From positions 1-44,874 of the forward strand of contig DJZB01000049.1 of NCBI GenBank assembly GCA_002450335.1: 44,874 nt of DNA, written 5' to 3'. The DNA is from Rhodobiaceae bacterium UBA6963. GTDB lineage: Bacteria > Pseudomonadota > Alphaproteobacteria > RS24. The position numbers and the translations under genes were made by a program. The notes beneath the pieces are model-generated. The model was not told the DNA's origin and made no database searches. It worked only from the letters and a program-made list of their open reading frames with translations. Shown one piece after another: positions 16,158-24,382 of this stretch. How positions within the stretch are numbered: position 1 is the stretch's first letter; each line of letters begins with the position of its first letter.

Positions 16158-17153
16158 TTAAGCGAGATTGGCTGAGGCAATCAGATCCTGCAGGCTTACT
16201 TGTGGGCGTGGGCCGACATGCTTTATGACCTCGGCGGCTGCAACTGCGCCCCGCCTTCCGGCGTTTTCCATGGATTTGCCAAGCGCGATCCCGGAAAGAA
16301 ATCCAGCGGCAAACTGATCGCCCGCACCCGTAAGATCAACGGGCCGGTCAACGGTCTCTGCGGCAATTTCAGTTACGTCGTTTGACATCACAATGACTGC
16401 GCCATCAGCGCTTCGTGTAATCACGCCATCAATATTTTTTTGCTGCATCGCGGCAACTCGGTCTTGAATGGACGCCCCGCCGAACATGGCCTTGGCTTCA
16501 GCATCATTCGACATGACCATATCCACCGGTCCGGCGAGCGCTTTATTAAAAGTGTCGAGGTGGCGCTCGACGCAGAAACTGTCAGATAAAGACAAGACCA
16601 CCTTGCCGCCACCGCTATGAACTATGTCACATGCTTTAAAAAAGGTTTCCGCGCCTTGTGGACTGTCAAACAGATAACCTTCGGCAAAAAAGGCTTTTGT
16701 TTCTTTCAATACATTTTCATCAAGGTCCTCGGGCGTGATAAACGCTGCCGCGCCAATAAGGGTGTTCATGGTTCTTTCAGCATCGGGGGTTACCAGAACG
16801 ATGCACTTGCCTGTTGGCGTATCATTGTTGAGGGGTTGGCCAAAAAGCCGGATATTCATTGCTGAAAGGTCGCCGGCAAATACGTCCCCGAATGTATCAT
16901 TGGCGATTTTTCCGATAAAGCCGGAGGACATGCCCAGCGATGCGGTGCCTGCGATAGTGTTTGCGGCTGACCCGCCTGCGGTGCTGGTATGCACGCTAAT
17001 CTGGTCAAGCAAGGCCTTGGAGGCCTCGGTGTCAATGAGGGTCATTGCCCCTTTAGGCATGTTTAGCTTGTCTAAATCTGCATCTGTGACGTCTGCAAAG
17101 ACGTCGACAAGCGCCGCGCCCATTCCGATAATATCCATTTGCTCATTTGACAT
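16158..17153 (-). CDS. PfkB family sugar kinase, adenosine kinase-like
   Basis: Carbohydrate or nucleoside kinase of the PfkB/ribokinase family, about 331 residues. Family signatures are the N-terminal IIGMGAALVDVFADV, the GGSAANTIAGTASLG motif and the C-terminal anion hole with catalytic base in DLTGAGDQFAAGF. The N-terminus and GGSAAN motif resemble bacterial adenosine kinase-like members, but the substrate cannot be fixed. The ATG at 17153 has GAGGAG seven bases upstream and is chosen over the upstream ATG at 17207, which would add 18 residues lacking family similarity. Confidence 0.9.
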   Translation of the reverse strand: MSNEQMDIIGMGAALVDVFADVTDADLDKLNMPKGAMTLIDTEASKALLDQISVHTSTAGGSAANTIAGTASLGMSSGFIGKIANDTFGDVFAGDLSAMNIRLFGQPLNNDTPTGKCIVLVTPDAERTMNTLIGAAAFITPEDLDENVLKETKAFFAEGYLFDSPQGAETFFKACDIVHSGGGKVVLSLSDSFCVERHLDTFNKALAGPVDMVMSNDAEAKAMFGGASIQDRVAAMQQKNIDGVITRSADGAVIVMSNDVTEIAAETVDRPVDLTGAGDQFAAGFLSGIALGKSMENAGRRGAVAAAEVIKHVGPRPQVSLQDLIASANLA

Positions 17154-17301
17154 ACTTATCTCCTCATACTGGCACTTGTCGATACAGGAAGCCCCGATTG
17201 GGGTCAAGTAAATCGCACAGCGTCAGATTGTGTGTGTTTATTCCATTGTAATGTATGGCAATTTCTGGACATTTGTTTCAAATCGCTCTACATCGCTTTT
17301 A

Positions 17302-17754
17302 ATGAAAGATTTTCTGTGGATAAGTTTGTGCTTCACGCTCCTGGCCTCATGTGCCGGTGAAACTTATTATGCTGAAAATTCGGCAAACAATGACATTGCT
17401 GACACTTTAGAAAAACAAGTAAAAACACAAGCGTCACAAGCCAAGGGCATTTCAGACAATTCTCAATCACCTCTTCTGCCGGCTATGCCAAATATTCAGC
17501 TTGCACGGCTTGGTGAGCCGTCACTGGTTTGGCGTGAAGGAGAAACAACGATATTGCAATTTGCGGGTATGCCTGATGACAAAAGAGTGCCTGATTGTAC
17601 ATTGCTCGTTTTTTTGGATGTGCATGGCCAGCCAACAGGGCTTCATTCCAGGAACCCCGCTGTTTCCGGTGTAAATACGGCTGATGACTATGCTGACAAT
17701 GCGGCTTGCTTTAAAGCATGGAGCAAGTTTAAAAAACGCCAATATCGGGGTTAG
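17302..17754 (+). CDS. Predicted lipoprotein of unknown function
   Basis: About 150 residues starting at the ATG at 17302. The signal peptide has Lys at position 2, a hydrophobic core and a lipobox LLASC with C17 as the lipidated residue. The mature part has an acidic, Gln/Asn-rich linker to about 60, then a compact domain with SLVWREGETTILQFAG and CTLLVFLDVHG. Two further cysteines follow C17 in the mature protein. I do not recognise the family. An upstream in-frame ATG at 17230 would bury the signal peptide, so it is unlikely. It converges with nth, 20 bases apart. The start region contains a perfect DnaA-box 9-mer at 17315-17323. Confidence 0.7.
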   Translation: MKDFLWISLCFTLLASCAGETYYAENSANNDIADTLEKQVKTQASQAKGISDNSQSPLLPAMPNIQLARLGEPSLVWREGETTILQFAGMPDDKRVPDCTLLVFLDVHGQPTGLHSRNPAVSGVNTADDYADNAACFKAWSKFKKRQYRG

Positions 17755-17774
17755 TTGTTTTCAAAGCGCGCTTC

Positions 17775-18410
17775 TTAAGCCTGTGTTTTATCCTTATAGC
17801 GACATAAATCTTGCACAACACAGTTAGGGCAATCCGGCTTGCGAGCTTTGCACACATATCTGCCATGTAAAATCAGCCAGTGATGGGCATTAATTCTGTA
17901 TGGGTCGGGTACGCGCCTATCGAGTTTCTTTTCAACCTCAAGCTCATTTTTCCCGGGGGCAATTCCTGTTCTATTGCCAAGCCTGAATACATGCGTATCG
18001 ACGGCAAACCTTGCTTCACCGAAGCCGATATTAAGAACCACATTAGCCGTCTTGCGTCCGACACCCGGTAGCGCCATCAACGCTTCTCGGTCTTGAGGGA
18101 TTTCGCTGTTATGAAGATCTATAAGTTTTTGAGAGAGTGCATAAACGTTTTTGGCTTTATTGCGATATAGCCCAATAGTTTTCAAATGCTCGCGAATGCC
18201 CTCTTCGCCCAGTGCGACCATTTTTTCCGGGGTGTCTGCCAGTTGGAAAAGGGTCTTGGTGGCTTTATTTACCCCCTTATCAGTTGCTTGAGCAGACAAT
18301 ACGACAGCCACAAGAAGGGTGAACATATTCACATAATCCAGCTCACCCTCCGGGTCGGGCATTGACTCAGCGAGACGGGCAAAGAATTCGGGGATCTGGG
18401 AAACTTTCAT
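17775..18410 (-). CDS. nth: Endonuclease III
   Basis: Base-excision-repair DNA glycosylase / AP lyase for oxidised pyrimidines. All key residues are present and at the E. coli numbering: helix-hairpin-helix LPGVGRKTANVV with catalytic Lys K120, Asp D138 in VDTHVFR, and the [4Fe-4S] cysteines C187, C194, C197 and C203 (spacing C-x6-C-x2-C-x5-C). The 211-residue length matches the family. It is divergent from a DUF2244 gene, and the shared upstream region carries an inverted repeat at 18464-18483. Confidence 0.98.
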   Translation of the reverse strand: MKVSQIPEFFARLAESMPDPEGELDYVNMFTLLVAVVLSAQATDKGVNKATKTLFQLADTPEKMVALGEEGIREHLKTIGLYRNKAKNVYALSQKLIDLHNSEIPQDREALMALPGVGRKTANVVLNIGFGEARFAVDTHVFRLGNRTGIAPGKNELEVEKKLDRRVPDPYRINAHHWLILHGRYVCKARKPDCPNCVVQDLCRYKDKTQA

Positions 18411-18463
18411 TTATGGCTTGTCTTCTATATTGGGTTGCAAAGAAATACTGCGAAATTAAGACG

Positions 18464-18483
18464 CACCTCCAATACTTGAGGTG
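18464..18483. promoter_or_regulatory. Inverted repeat CACCTC-N8-GAGGTG
   Basis: Perfect six-base arms, 20 bases in all, in the 99-base interval between divergent nth and the DUF2244 gene, 26 bases before the latter. The arms resemble those of the palindrome at 24345-24359 next to alkB. A shared operator is possible; the regulator is unknown. Confidence 0.35.
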
Positions 18484-18509
18484 AGAGCTTTTAGACTTAT
18501 TATAAATGT

Positions 18510-18980
18510 ATGTCTGATGAAAAGCCTTTTTTCAGTGCCGTTTTGCGCCCCAATTGTTCTTTGAATAATTTGGGTTTTATCGTGCTGATGTCTTTGGTGT
18601 CAGCCGTTTGTTTGATTACAGGCACTTTCTTTTTGTTGATTGGCGCTTGGCCTGTTTTTGGTTTTTTCGGTCTTGATATTCTAATGCTTTATATGGCCTT
18701 TCGGCTTAATTACCGCGCGGCCAAACGTTACGAGCTGGTAGAGATATGTGATGACAGGCTGACGGTGACTACCGGTTGGGATGGCGTAGCGACAGATCTT
18801 AAGGCGTTTGACCCCTATTGGGTTCGGCTTCAGCTGTCCAAATCCGAAAGCTCTGTTGGGCCGCTTCATCTCACGTCTCATGGGCAAAGGCTTGAAATAG
18901 CCTCTTTTCTTGGCCCAGATGAACGCTGTGATTTTGCCGATGCGCTTGATGACGCGTTACAAAACTACCGTGCCGCCTAG
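18510..18980 (+). CDS. DUF2244 family membrane protein
   Basis: A 156-residue DUF2244 protein of unknown function. After an N-terminal segment with FFSAVLRPNCSL, typical of the family, there are two close transmembrane helices at about 22-42 and 46-64, then a soluble domain (residues 70-156) with YELVEICDDRLTVTTG and a PYWVRLQL motif. DUF2244 genes are often found next to nth in alphaproteobacteria, as here. No clear ribosome site precedes the ATG, so the start is less certain than the family. Confidence 0.85.
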   Translation: MSDEKPFFSAVLRPNCSLNNLGFIVLMSLVSAVCLITGTFFLLIGAWPVFGFFGLDILMLYMAFRLNYRAAKRYELVEICDDRLTVTTGWDGVATDLKAFDPYWVRLQLSKSESSVGPLHLTSHGQRLEIASFLGPDERCDFADALDDALQNYRAA

Positions 18981-19028
18981 CACCTACCTACTATTTGCAT
19001 AAATTATTTTTGTGGCTAAGCTTGATGC

Positions 19029-19568
19029 ATGTCACAAAATAAAAATAATTATGCGGCAGGATTTGATACCCCATTGGGGCGTATGATTTTGCTTGCTGAA
19101 GACTTAGCCACTAAGACTTATAAAACCCCCACACCTCACCTTGTCGGGCTGGGCTTTGCCGGCACAAAAATGAATGATGAGGCTGTAATAGCCGACCTGT
19201 CTCGACAACTTGCCTGCCAAGATGTGTTGACCAACCCTGAAAAACTAAAGCCGTTAGCGCATCAAATTATAAGTCAGCCAGATAAAGTGCCCATGTCGCT
19301 TCGCGGCACAGATTTTCAGAAGACAGTTTGGCGCAGGCTCATGGAAATCCCTGTCGGCACGACAACCACTTATGGAAATATTGCTGATTATCTGCAAACT
19401 GCGCCGCGTGCAGTTGGTTCGGCTGTGGGCAAGAACCCTATTTCCCTGCTGGTCCCTTGCCATAGGGTTATCGGTTCAACAGGTCATCTGCATGGTTATC
19501 GATGGGGATTGGACGTCAAAAAATGCTTACTTGCGGCTGAGGGCGCCCCCGTTTCAGTAACGCTGTAA
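19029..19568 (+). CDS. ogt: Methylated-DNA-[protein]-cysteine S-methyltransferase
   Basis: Suicide repair protein that transfers the methyl group of O6-methylguanine to its own cysteine. The 179-residue protein has a degenerate N-terminal domain and a conserved C-terminal domain: RGTDFQKTVWRRLMEIPVG, TTTYGNIAD, the active-site PCHRV with C144 and the closing GYRWGLDVKK. The GYRWG ending resembles Ada C-domains, but no Ada regulatory N-domain or AlkA is fused. It lies close to nth and, further right, alkB. It converges with gpmA with only two bases between stops. Confidence 0.95.
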   Translation: MSQNKNNYAAGFDTPLGRMILLAEDLATKTYKTPTPHLVGLGFAGTKMNDEAVIADLSRQLACQDVLTNPEKLKPLAHQIISQPDKVPMSLRGTDFQKTVWRRLMEIPVGTTTTYGNIADYLQTAPRAVGSAVGKNPISLLVPCHRVIGSTGHLHGYRWGLDVKKCLLAAEGAPVSVTL

Positions 19569-19570
19569 AA

Positions 19571-20179
19571 TTATAGAGCTTTCAGTGTTGCTGTCCCCGT
19601 GTCGGAAATATCATAGATAATAGGCTCACCCGTGCCAATTTCCCTGGCAAGAATTTCCTCTTGTGACAGGCCCTCCAACATCATTACAAGTGCGCGGAGT
19701 GAGTTGCCATGCGCAGCAACCAAAACAGTTTCGCCTGCCACCAGCCGCGGTTTGACGCTGTCTTCATAATAGGGCAACACTCTGTCGGCAGTGTCTTTTA
19801 AACTTTCACCGCCGGGGGGGGGAATGTCATAGGATCGCCGCCAGATATGCACCTGCTCATCACCCCATTTTTGGCTTGCGTCGTCTTTGTTTAGGCCGGC
19901 AAGGTCGCCATAGTCGCGCTCGTTCAGGGCTTGATCTCTGATAACTTCAAGGTTGCTCAATGTCAGGGCATCAAGAATAAGCGCACAGGTTTTTTGGGCG
20001 CGCTGTAAATCAGATGTAAAGGCAATATCAAAATTAAAGCCAGCTTGTTTGAGCGCATTGCCCGCTTGAACAGCCTCCTCAACGCCCTTTTCTGTTAAAT
20101 CCGGATCGCGCCAACCCGTGAAAAGGTTTTTTTCATTCCATTCACTTTGCCCGTGACGCACAAGAACTAAACAACCCAT
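19571..20179 (-). CDS. gpmA: 2,3-bisphosphoglycerate-dependent phosphoglycerate mutase
   Basis: Interconverts 3- and 2-phosphoglycerate in glycolysis and gluconeogenesis. The 202-residue protein has the phospho-acceptor His H9 in LVRHGQSEWN, then LFTGWRDPDLTEKG, the LNERDYGDLAG motif with the catalytic Glu, and VAAHGNSLRALVM with the second His. It is shorter than the enterobacterial enzyme, as usual for this class. A perfect AGGAGG lies eight bases before the ATG. dapB is 11 bases upstream on the same strand, so the two form an operon. Confidence 0.96.
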   Translation of the reverse strand: MGCLVLVRHGQSEWNEKNLFTGWRDPDLTEKGVEEAVQAGNALKQAGFNFDIAFTSDLQRAQKTCALILDALTLSNLEVIRDQALNERDYGDLAGLNKDDASQKWGDEQVHIWRRSYDIPPPGGESLKDTADRVLPYYEDSVKPRLVAGETVLVAAHGNSLRALVMMLEGLSQEEILAREIGTGEPIIYDISDTGTATLKAL

Positions 20180-20190
20180 TGTGTTGCCTC

Positions 20191-20988
20191 CTAAAGACCT
20201 AAAACATCAGACATGGCATAGAGGCCCGGAGATTTTTCCCTGCCCCATAAGGCGGCCTGAAGGGCGCCTTGTGCAAAAATATCCCGACTTTCGGCATGAT
20301 GACTGAGCACAAGGCGTTCATTCTGCCCCGCCAGAATAAGCTGGTGGTCACCGACAACACTTCCGCCGCGAAGTGCTGCAATACCAATTGCCCCCGGCTC
20401 ACGCGCCCCTGTTAACCCATCTCGCCCACGGTCAGCGACATCTTCCAGCGAGACGCCGCGGCCCTCAGCTGCCGCTTCGCCCAGCATTAAGGCTGTGCCT
20501 GATGGAGCGTCAACCTTGTGACGGTGATGCATATCAAGAATTTCAATATCCCACGAATTGTCCAAACTGGCGGCCGCCTGTTTGACCAGATTGGCCAGCA
20601 GGTTAATGCCGAGACTCATATTGCCGGATTTCACAATCACCGCATGACGTGATGCGGCTTCTATCTCGGCCTCTTGATCGGGGGTGAACCCGGTTGTGCC
20701 AATGACATGCACAATTCTTGTTTGTGCCGCGAGAGCGGAAAGCGCCGTGCTGGCAGAAGGGTCAGAAAAGTCGATAACACCATCTGCATCTTTCATCACT
20801 TCAAGTGCATTATCAGTGATAGTCACGCCCAGTTCGCCCAACCCAGCTAATTTGCCGGCGTCTTCATTGAGCGCCGGGCTGTTGGCATGTTCCAATGCGC
20901 CCGCAAGTGTCAAACGCTCATCATTTGAGATGAGGCGGACAAGTGTTTGTCCCATTCTTCCGGCGCAACCATTTACGATAAGTTTCAT
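20191..20988 (-). CDS. dapB: 4-hydroxy-tetrahydrodipicolinate reductase
   Basis: Reduces hydroxy-tetrahydrodipicolinate in the lysine and diaminopimelate pathway, needed for peptidoglycan. The 265-residue protein has the nucleotide-binding GCAGRMGQTL at the N-terminus, GTTGF, SGNMSLGINLL and the catalytic HH-R-H-K motif DMHHRHKVDAPSGTAL, followed by GDHQL. It lies 67 bases downstream of dnaJ on the same strand; it could have its own promoter or receive read-through from dnaKJ. It leads into gpmA. Confidence 0.97.
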   Translation of the reverse strand: MKLIVNGCAGRMGQTLVRLISNDERLTLAGALEHANSPALNEDAGKLAGLGELGVTITDNALEVMKDADGVIDFSDPSASTALSALAAQTRIVHVIGTTGFTPDQEAEIEAASRHAVIVKSGNMSLGINLLANLVKQAAASLDNSWDIEILDMHHRHKVDAPSGTALMLGEAAAEGRGVSLEDVADRGRDGLTGAREPGAIGIAALRGGSVVGDHQLILAGQNERLVLSHHAESRDIFAQGALQAALWGREKSPGLYAMSDVLGL

Positions 20989-21055
20989 ATGGATTTAATA
21001 GCAGGGGTTTGCTTTGAGGGCTAGTGCCGAGCGAAGCCCGTCGGGATTATAGCTA

Positions 21056-22168
21056 TCAATCATCCAGGCTTTTAAGAAATTGTTCACTTTCTGGATAAAG
21101 CCCTGACTTGCTTTCGGCATCAAATTTTTTCAGCAAATCTTTCTGCTTGCGGGAGATTTTCTTTGGTATCTCTACCGCAATCTGAACATATAAATCCCCG
21201 AAATGACGATTACGGAGGGCCGGCATCCCTTTGCCGCGCAGGCGGAATTGCTGGCCTGATTGTGCACCTTCAGGAATAGTCAGCTTGACCTTTTTGCCAT
21301 CCAGCATGGGCACTTCAATCGCCCCGCCTAATATAGCCTGCGTCATTTGTACAGGAATGCGGCAGAACAAATCTGCGCCATCCCTTTGCAGGAGGCTGTG
21401 TTGGCGGATGCTTATAAAAACATAAAGGTCACCGCGAGGCCCCCCTCGCGCACCGGCATCCCCTTCGCCACTGAGGCGAATGCGTGTGCCGTCCTCAATG
21501 CCTTTGGGGACATCAAAGGAAAGATTGCGTTCCTTGTGAACATGACCCCGCCCGCCGCAATCACCGCACGGGTCTTTGACCATGCGGCCTTCGCCGCCAC
21601 AACTATGGCAAGTTCTCTCGACAGTAAAAAAGCCCTGTTGAGCGCGCACCGTTCCCTGTCCGTTACACGTGCCGCATGTTACTGGCTCAGTGCCCTTTTT
21701 GGCACCACTGCCATTACAGCCATCACATCCGACGGCGCCGGTGACGGCAATCTGTTTTGATACGCCACTAAACGCTTCCACCAAATCAATTTCCAGGTCA
21801 TAGCGCAGGTCATTGCCGCGACCGGGCCCGGCTTGACGACGGCTTCGGCTTCTGCCGCCAAAGAATTCTTCAAAAATATCGCCCATAGAGCCGAAGTCAC
21901 CAAACCCGGCCCCCCCTGCGCCCGCTGCACCCGGGCCACCATTCTGGAAGGCGGCGTGACCATAGCGGTCATAGGCGGCGCGGTTATCGGCATCCTTGAG
22001 GCATTCATAGGCCTCATTGGCCTCTTTAAAGTTTTTTTCAGCCGTTTCATCGCCCGGATTAAGATCGGGGTGGTATTTTTTAGCAAGAACCCTGTAAGCT
22101 TTTTTTAGGTCAGCCGCATTTGCATCGCGGCTAACGCCCAGCGTTTCGTAATAGTCACGTTTTTCCAA
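21056..22168 (-). CDS. dnaJ: Chaperone protein DnaJ, TTG start
   Basis: Hsp40 co-chaperone that delivers substrates to DnaK and stimulates its ATPase. Domain order is the J domain with HPD (KKYHPDLNPG), a Gly/Phe-rich linker, four zinc-finger repeats of the CxxCxGxG type (CDGCNGSG, CGTCNGQG, CHSCGGEG, CGDCGGRG) and the C-terminal substrate-binding domains. About 370 residues. No ATG is available at the N-terminus; two in-frame TTG codons lie at 22174 and 22168. The AGGAG at 22178-22182 is three bases from the first and nine from the second, so I prefer 22168, giving M-EKRDYYETLGV. It is co-transcribed with dnaK. Confidence 0.96.
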   Translation of the reverse strand: MEKRDYYETLGVSRDANAADLKKAYRVLAKKYHPDLNPGDETAEKNFKEANEAYECLKDADNRAAYDRYGHAAFQNGGPGAAGAGGAGFGDFGSMGDIFEEFFGGRSRSRRQAGPGRGNDLRYDLEIDLVEAFSGVSKQIAVTGAVGCDGCNGSGAKKGTEPVTCGTCNGQGTVRAQQGFFTVERTCHSCGGEGRMVKDPCGDCGGRGHVHKERNLSFDVPKGIEDGTRIRLSGEGDAGARGGPRGDLYVFISIRQHSLLQRDGADLFCRIPVQMTQAILGGAIEVPMLDGKKVKLTIPEGAQSGQQFRLRGKGMPALRNRHFGDLYVQIAVEIPKKISRKQKDLLKKFDAESKSGLYPESEQFLKSLDD

Positions 22169-22232
22169 GGTCAAGCACTCCTGTGAAAGCGCATGTCAGC
22201 ATGTCAGACAATCATCCGCTTCCGGAAGCCTG

Positions 22233-24158
22233 TCAGGATGCCTTCTGTTCTTCATCTGAGTCGTCATTGCTAACTTCTTCAAAGTCAGCATCAACAACAT
22301 CTTCACCATCTGTCTGAGCGTCAGAAGCTGCATCGCCTGCGGCCTCGGCTTCTTGCTGAGCTTTGTAAACCGCTTCACCAATTTTCATTGCGGCCTGACT
22401 GAGGGCCTGAGCTTTGGCGTTAATATCGTCCAAGTCCTCGCCTTCCAGCGCAGTCTGCAAATCGGAAACCGCTATCTCAGCTGCATCTTTATCTGCCAAC
22501 TCGATTTTGTCTTCATTTTCGGAGATTGTTTTTTCCGTAGCATGAATAAGGCTCTCAGCATTATTTCTAGCCTCAGCAGATTCGCGGCGAGTTTTGTCGG
22601 CCTCGGCATTGGCTTCGGCATCTTTGACCATATTTTCGATGTCATCATCTGAAAGGCCGCCGGAGGCTTCAATGCGGATGGCTTGCTCTTTTCCGGTGGC
22701 TTTGTCAGTCGCCGAAACATTCACAATGCCATTGGAGTCAATATCAAAGGCAACCTCGATTTGCGGCACACCACGCGGAGCGGAAGGCAGACCCTCAAGA
22801 TTAAACTGGCCAAGTGCTTTATTGTCTTTTGCCATTTCACGCTCGCCTTGATAAACGGCGATGGTGACAGCTGACTGGTTATCTTCAGCAGTCGAGAAAA
22901 CCTGAGATTTTTTAGTTGGAATTGTTGTGTTGCGCTCAATCAGGCGGGTGAAAACGCCGCCTAAGGTTTCAATACCCAATGACAAGGGGGTGACATCCAA
23001 AAGAAGTACGTCTTTTACATCACCTTGCAAAACACCTGCCTGAATTGCCGCGCCCATGGCAACAACTTCATCAGGGTTCACACTCATATTGGGCTCTTTA
23101 CCGAATGCACTTTTCACGAACTCGCGAATTTTAGGCATACGCGTCTGCCCACCGACCAGCACGACCTCATCAATCTCACCGGCAGATATACCGGCATCAC
23201 TCATGGCTTCTTCGCATGGCTTTCTGGTGCGTTGAATTAATTCATCTACCATGCCTTCAAGCGCGGCACGGGTTAACTTGGTGTTCAAGTGTTTCGGCCC
23301 TGATTGATCTGCCGTGATGAAGGGGAGGTTCACTTCTGTCTGCGTGGAGGCAGAAAGCTCAATCTTAGCTTTTTCAGCGGCTTCTTTTAGGCGCTGAAGG
23401 GCGAGCTTGTCGTCGCGCAAGTCAATACCCTGCTCTTTCTGAAATGTTTCAGCAAGGTGATCCAGAATGACGTTATCGAAATCTTCACCACCGAGGAAGG
23501 TATCACCATTGGTTGCCTTCACTTCAAAAACGCCATCACCGATTTCAAGAATGGATACATCAAATGTCCCGCCACCAAGGTCATAAACAGCAATAGTCTG
23601 ACCCTCTTTTTTCTCCATGCCATATGCAAGAGACGCGGCAGTCGGCTCATTGATAATACGCAGCACTTCCAGTCCGGCAATTTTACCGGCATCTTTAGTG
23701 GCTTGACGTTGGGAGTCGTTAAAATAGGCCGGCACAGTGATAACGGCTTGGTCAACTTTTTCACCCAAGTAGCTTTCGGCTGTCTCCTTCATTTTCTGCA
23801 AGATAAAGGCAGAAATTTGCGATGGGGAATATTGTTCGCCGCGCGCTTCAACCCAAGCATCACCATTATCAGCAGGGCAGATGGTGAAGGGGACCATTTC
23901 AATATCTTTTTGGGTGGCGGGGTCTTTAAAGGTTCTGCCAATCAGCCTTTTGACAGCAAAAACTGTATCCGTGGGGTTTGTGACAGCCTGACGTTTCGAC
24001 GGTTGCCCGACAAGTCTTTCTCCGTCTTCCGCAAAACCAACCATGGAAGGCGTTGTTCTTGCGCCCTCTGAGTTTTCAATCACACGAGGGGTTTTGCCGT
24101 CCATAACAGCAACACAGGAGTTTGTGGTTCCCAGATCAATTCCGATAACTTTACCCAT
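22233..24158 (-). CDS. dnaK: Chaperone protein DnaK (Hsp70)
   Basis: ATP-dependent chaperone of 641 residues. The N-terminal ATPase domain has GIDLGTTNSCVAVMDG, VPAYFNDSQRQATKDAG, IAVYDLGGGTFDVSIL and VLVGGQTRMPKI. The substrate-binding domain begins near LLLDVTPLSLGIETLGG, and the C-terminus ends with the acidic DADFEEV tail seen in alphaproteobacterial DnaK. AGGTGG precedes the ATG. A heat-shock-type promoter lies about 130 bases upstream (24289-24320). dnaJ follows after about 60 bases. Confidence 0.99.
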   Translation of the reverse strand: MGKVIGIDLGTTNSCVAVMDGKTPRVIENSEGARTTPSMVGFAEDGERLVGQPSKRQAVTNPTDTVFAVKRLIGRTFKDPATQKDIEMVPFTICPADNGDAWVEARGEQYSPSQISAFILQKMKETAESYLGEKVDQAVITVPAYFNDSQRQATKDAGKIAGLEVLRIINEPTAASLAYGMEKKEGQTIAVYDLGGGTFDVSILEIGDGVFEVKATNGDTFLGGEDFDNVILDHLAETFQKEQGIDLRDDKLALQRLKEAAEKAKIELSASTQTEVNLPFITADQSGPKHLNTKLTRAALEGMVDELIQRTRKPCEEAMSDAGISAGEIDEVVLVGGQTRMPKIREFVKSAFGKEPNMSVNPDEVVAMGAAIQAGVLQGDVKDVLLLDVTPLSLGIETLGGVFTRLIERNTTIPTKKSQVFSTAEDNQSAVTIAVYQGEREMAKDNKALGQFNLEGLPSAPRGVPQIEVAFDIDSNGIVNVSATDKATGKEQAIRIEASGGLSDDDIENMVKDAEANAEADKTRRESAEARNNAESLIHATEKTISENEDKIELADKDAAEIAVSDLQTALEGEDLDDINAKAQALSQAAMKIGEAVYKAQQEAEAAGDAASDAQTDGEDVVDADFEEVSNDDSDEEQKAS

Positions 24159-24288
24159 TGTTCCACCTATTCGCTTTAGTCGTCTATAATTTGTGTTTTC
24201 ACATGTTTAAAGCAATCTGATGTCTTCTAAAAAGGCCTTAGATCGCTGAAACAGTTTCATATTTAGCCTTTATCAAGGCTGATTGAGG

Positions 24289-24320
24289 ATTATATAAGAA
24301 TGGGGCTTGTGGACTACAAG
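24289..24320 (-). promoter_or_regulatory. RpoH-type heat-shock promoter of dnaK
   Basis: Minus-strand CTTG at 24317-24320, an 18-base spacer, then CTTATATAAT at 24289-24298. This matches the alphaproteobacterial heat-shock consensus CTTG-N17/18-CYTATNTNNG at every defined position except the final G. It sits about 130 bases before the dnaK ATG. The spacer also contains CCCCATT, which resembles the enterobacterial -10, but at an unsuitable distance. Confidence 0.65.
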
Positions 24321-24344
24321 GCCGGAGCTTAAAAAAATTTAATC

Positions 24345-24359
24345 ACCTCAATTTGAGGT
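24345..24359. promoter_or_regulatory. Palindrome ACCTCAA-T-TTGAGGT
   Basis: A 15-base perfect inverted repeat with seven-base arms and a single central base, 23 bases before the preferred alkB ATG and upstream of the dnaK promoter. Position fits an operator for alkB. The GAGG of its right arm could alternatively act as a ribosome site for the TTG at 24371. Confidence 0.4.
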
Positions 24360-24382
24360 TAAAATAGATTTTGGTGTCGTTA

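Noticed and set aside
18464..18483. SoxR-box reading of the CACCTC/GAGGTG repeat
   Set aside because: The SoxR box CCTCAAGTTAACTTGAGG has a defined 18-base core; neither this repeat nor that at 24345-24359 matches its length or centre.
21015..21040. Possible terminator hairpin after dnaJ (GGGCT...AGCCC)
   Set aside because: Five-base stem with a 12-base loop and no U-run; too weak to call.
21347..21760. 137-residue ORF antisense to dnaJ
   Set aside because: It mirrors the Gly/Cys-rich zinc-finger codons of dnaJ and has no support of its own.
23457..24071. 204-residue ORF antisense to dnaK
   Set aside because: Long antisense ORFs opposite dnaK are a known by-product of its codon usage; dnaK is certain and no motif supports this ORF.
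24300..24309. Enterobacterial-type -10 CCCCATT in the dnaK leader
   Set aside because: Only eight bases separate it from the CTTGTAG element, too short for a sigma-32 promoter; the CTTATAT element 18 bases from CTTG fits better.
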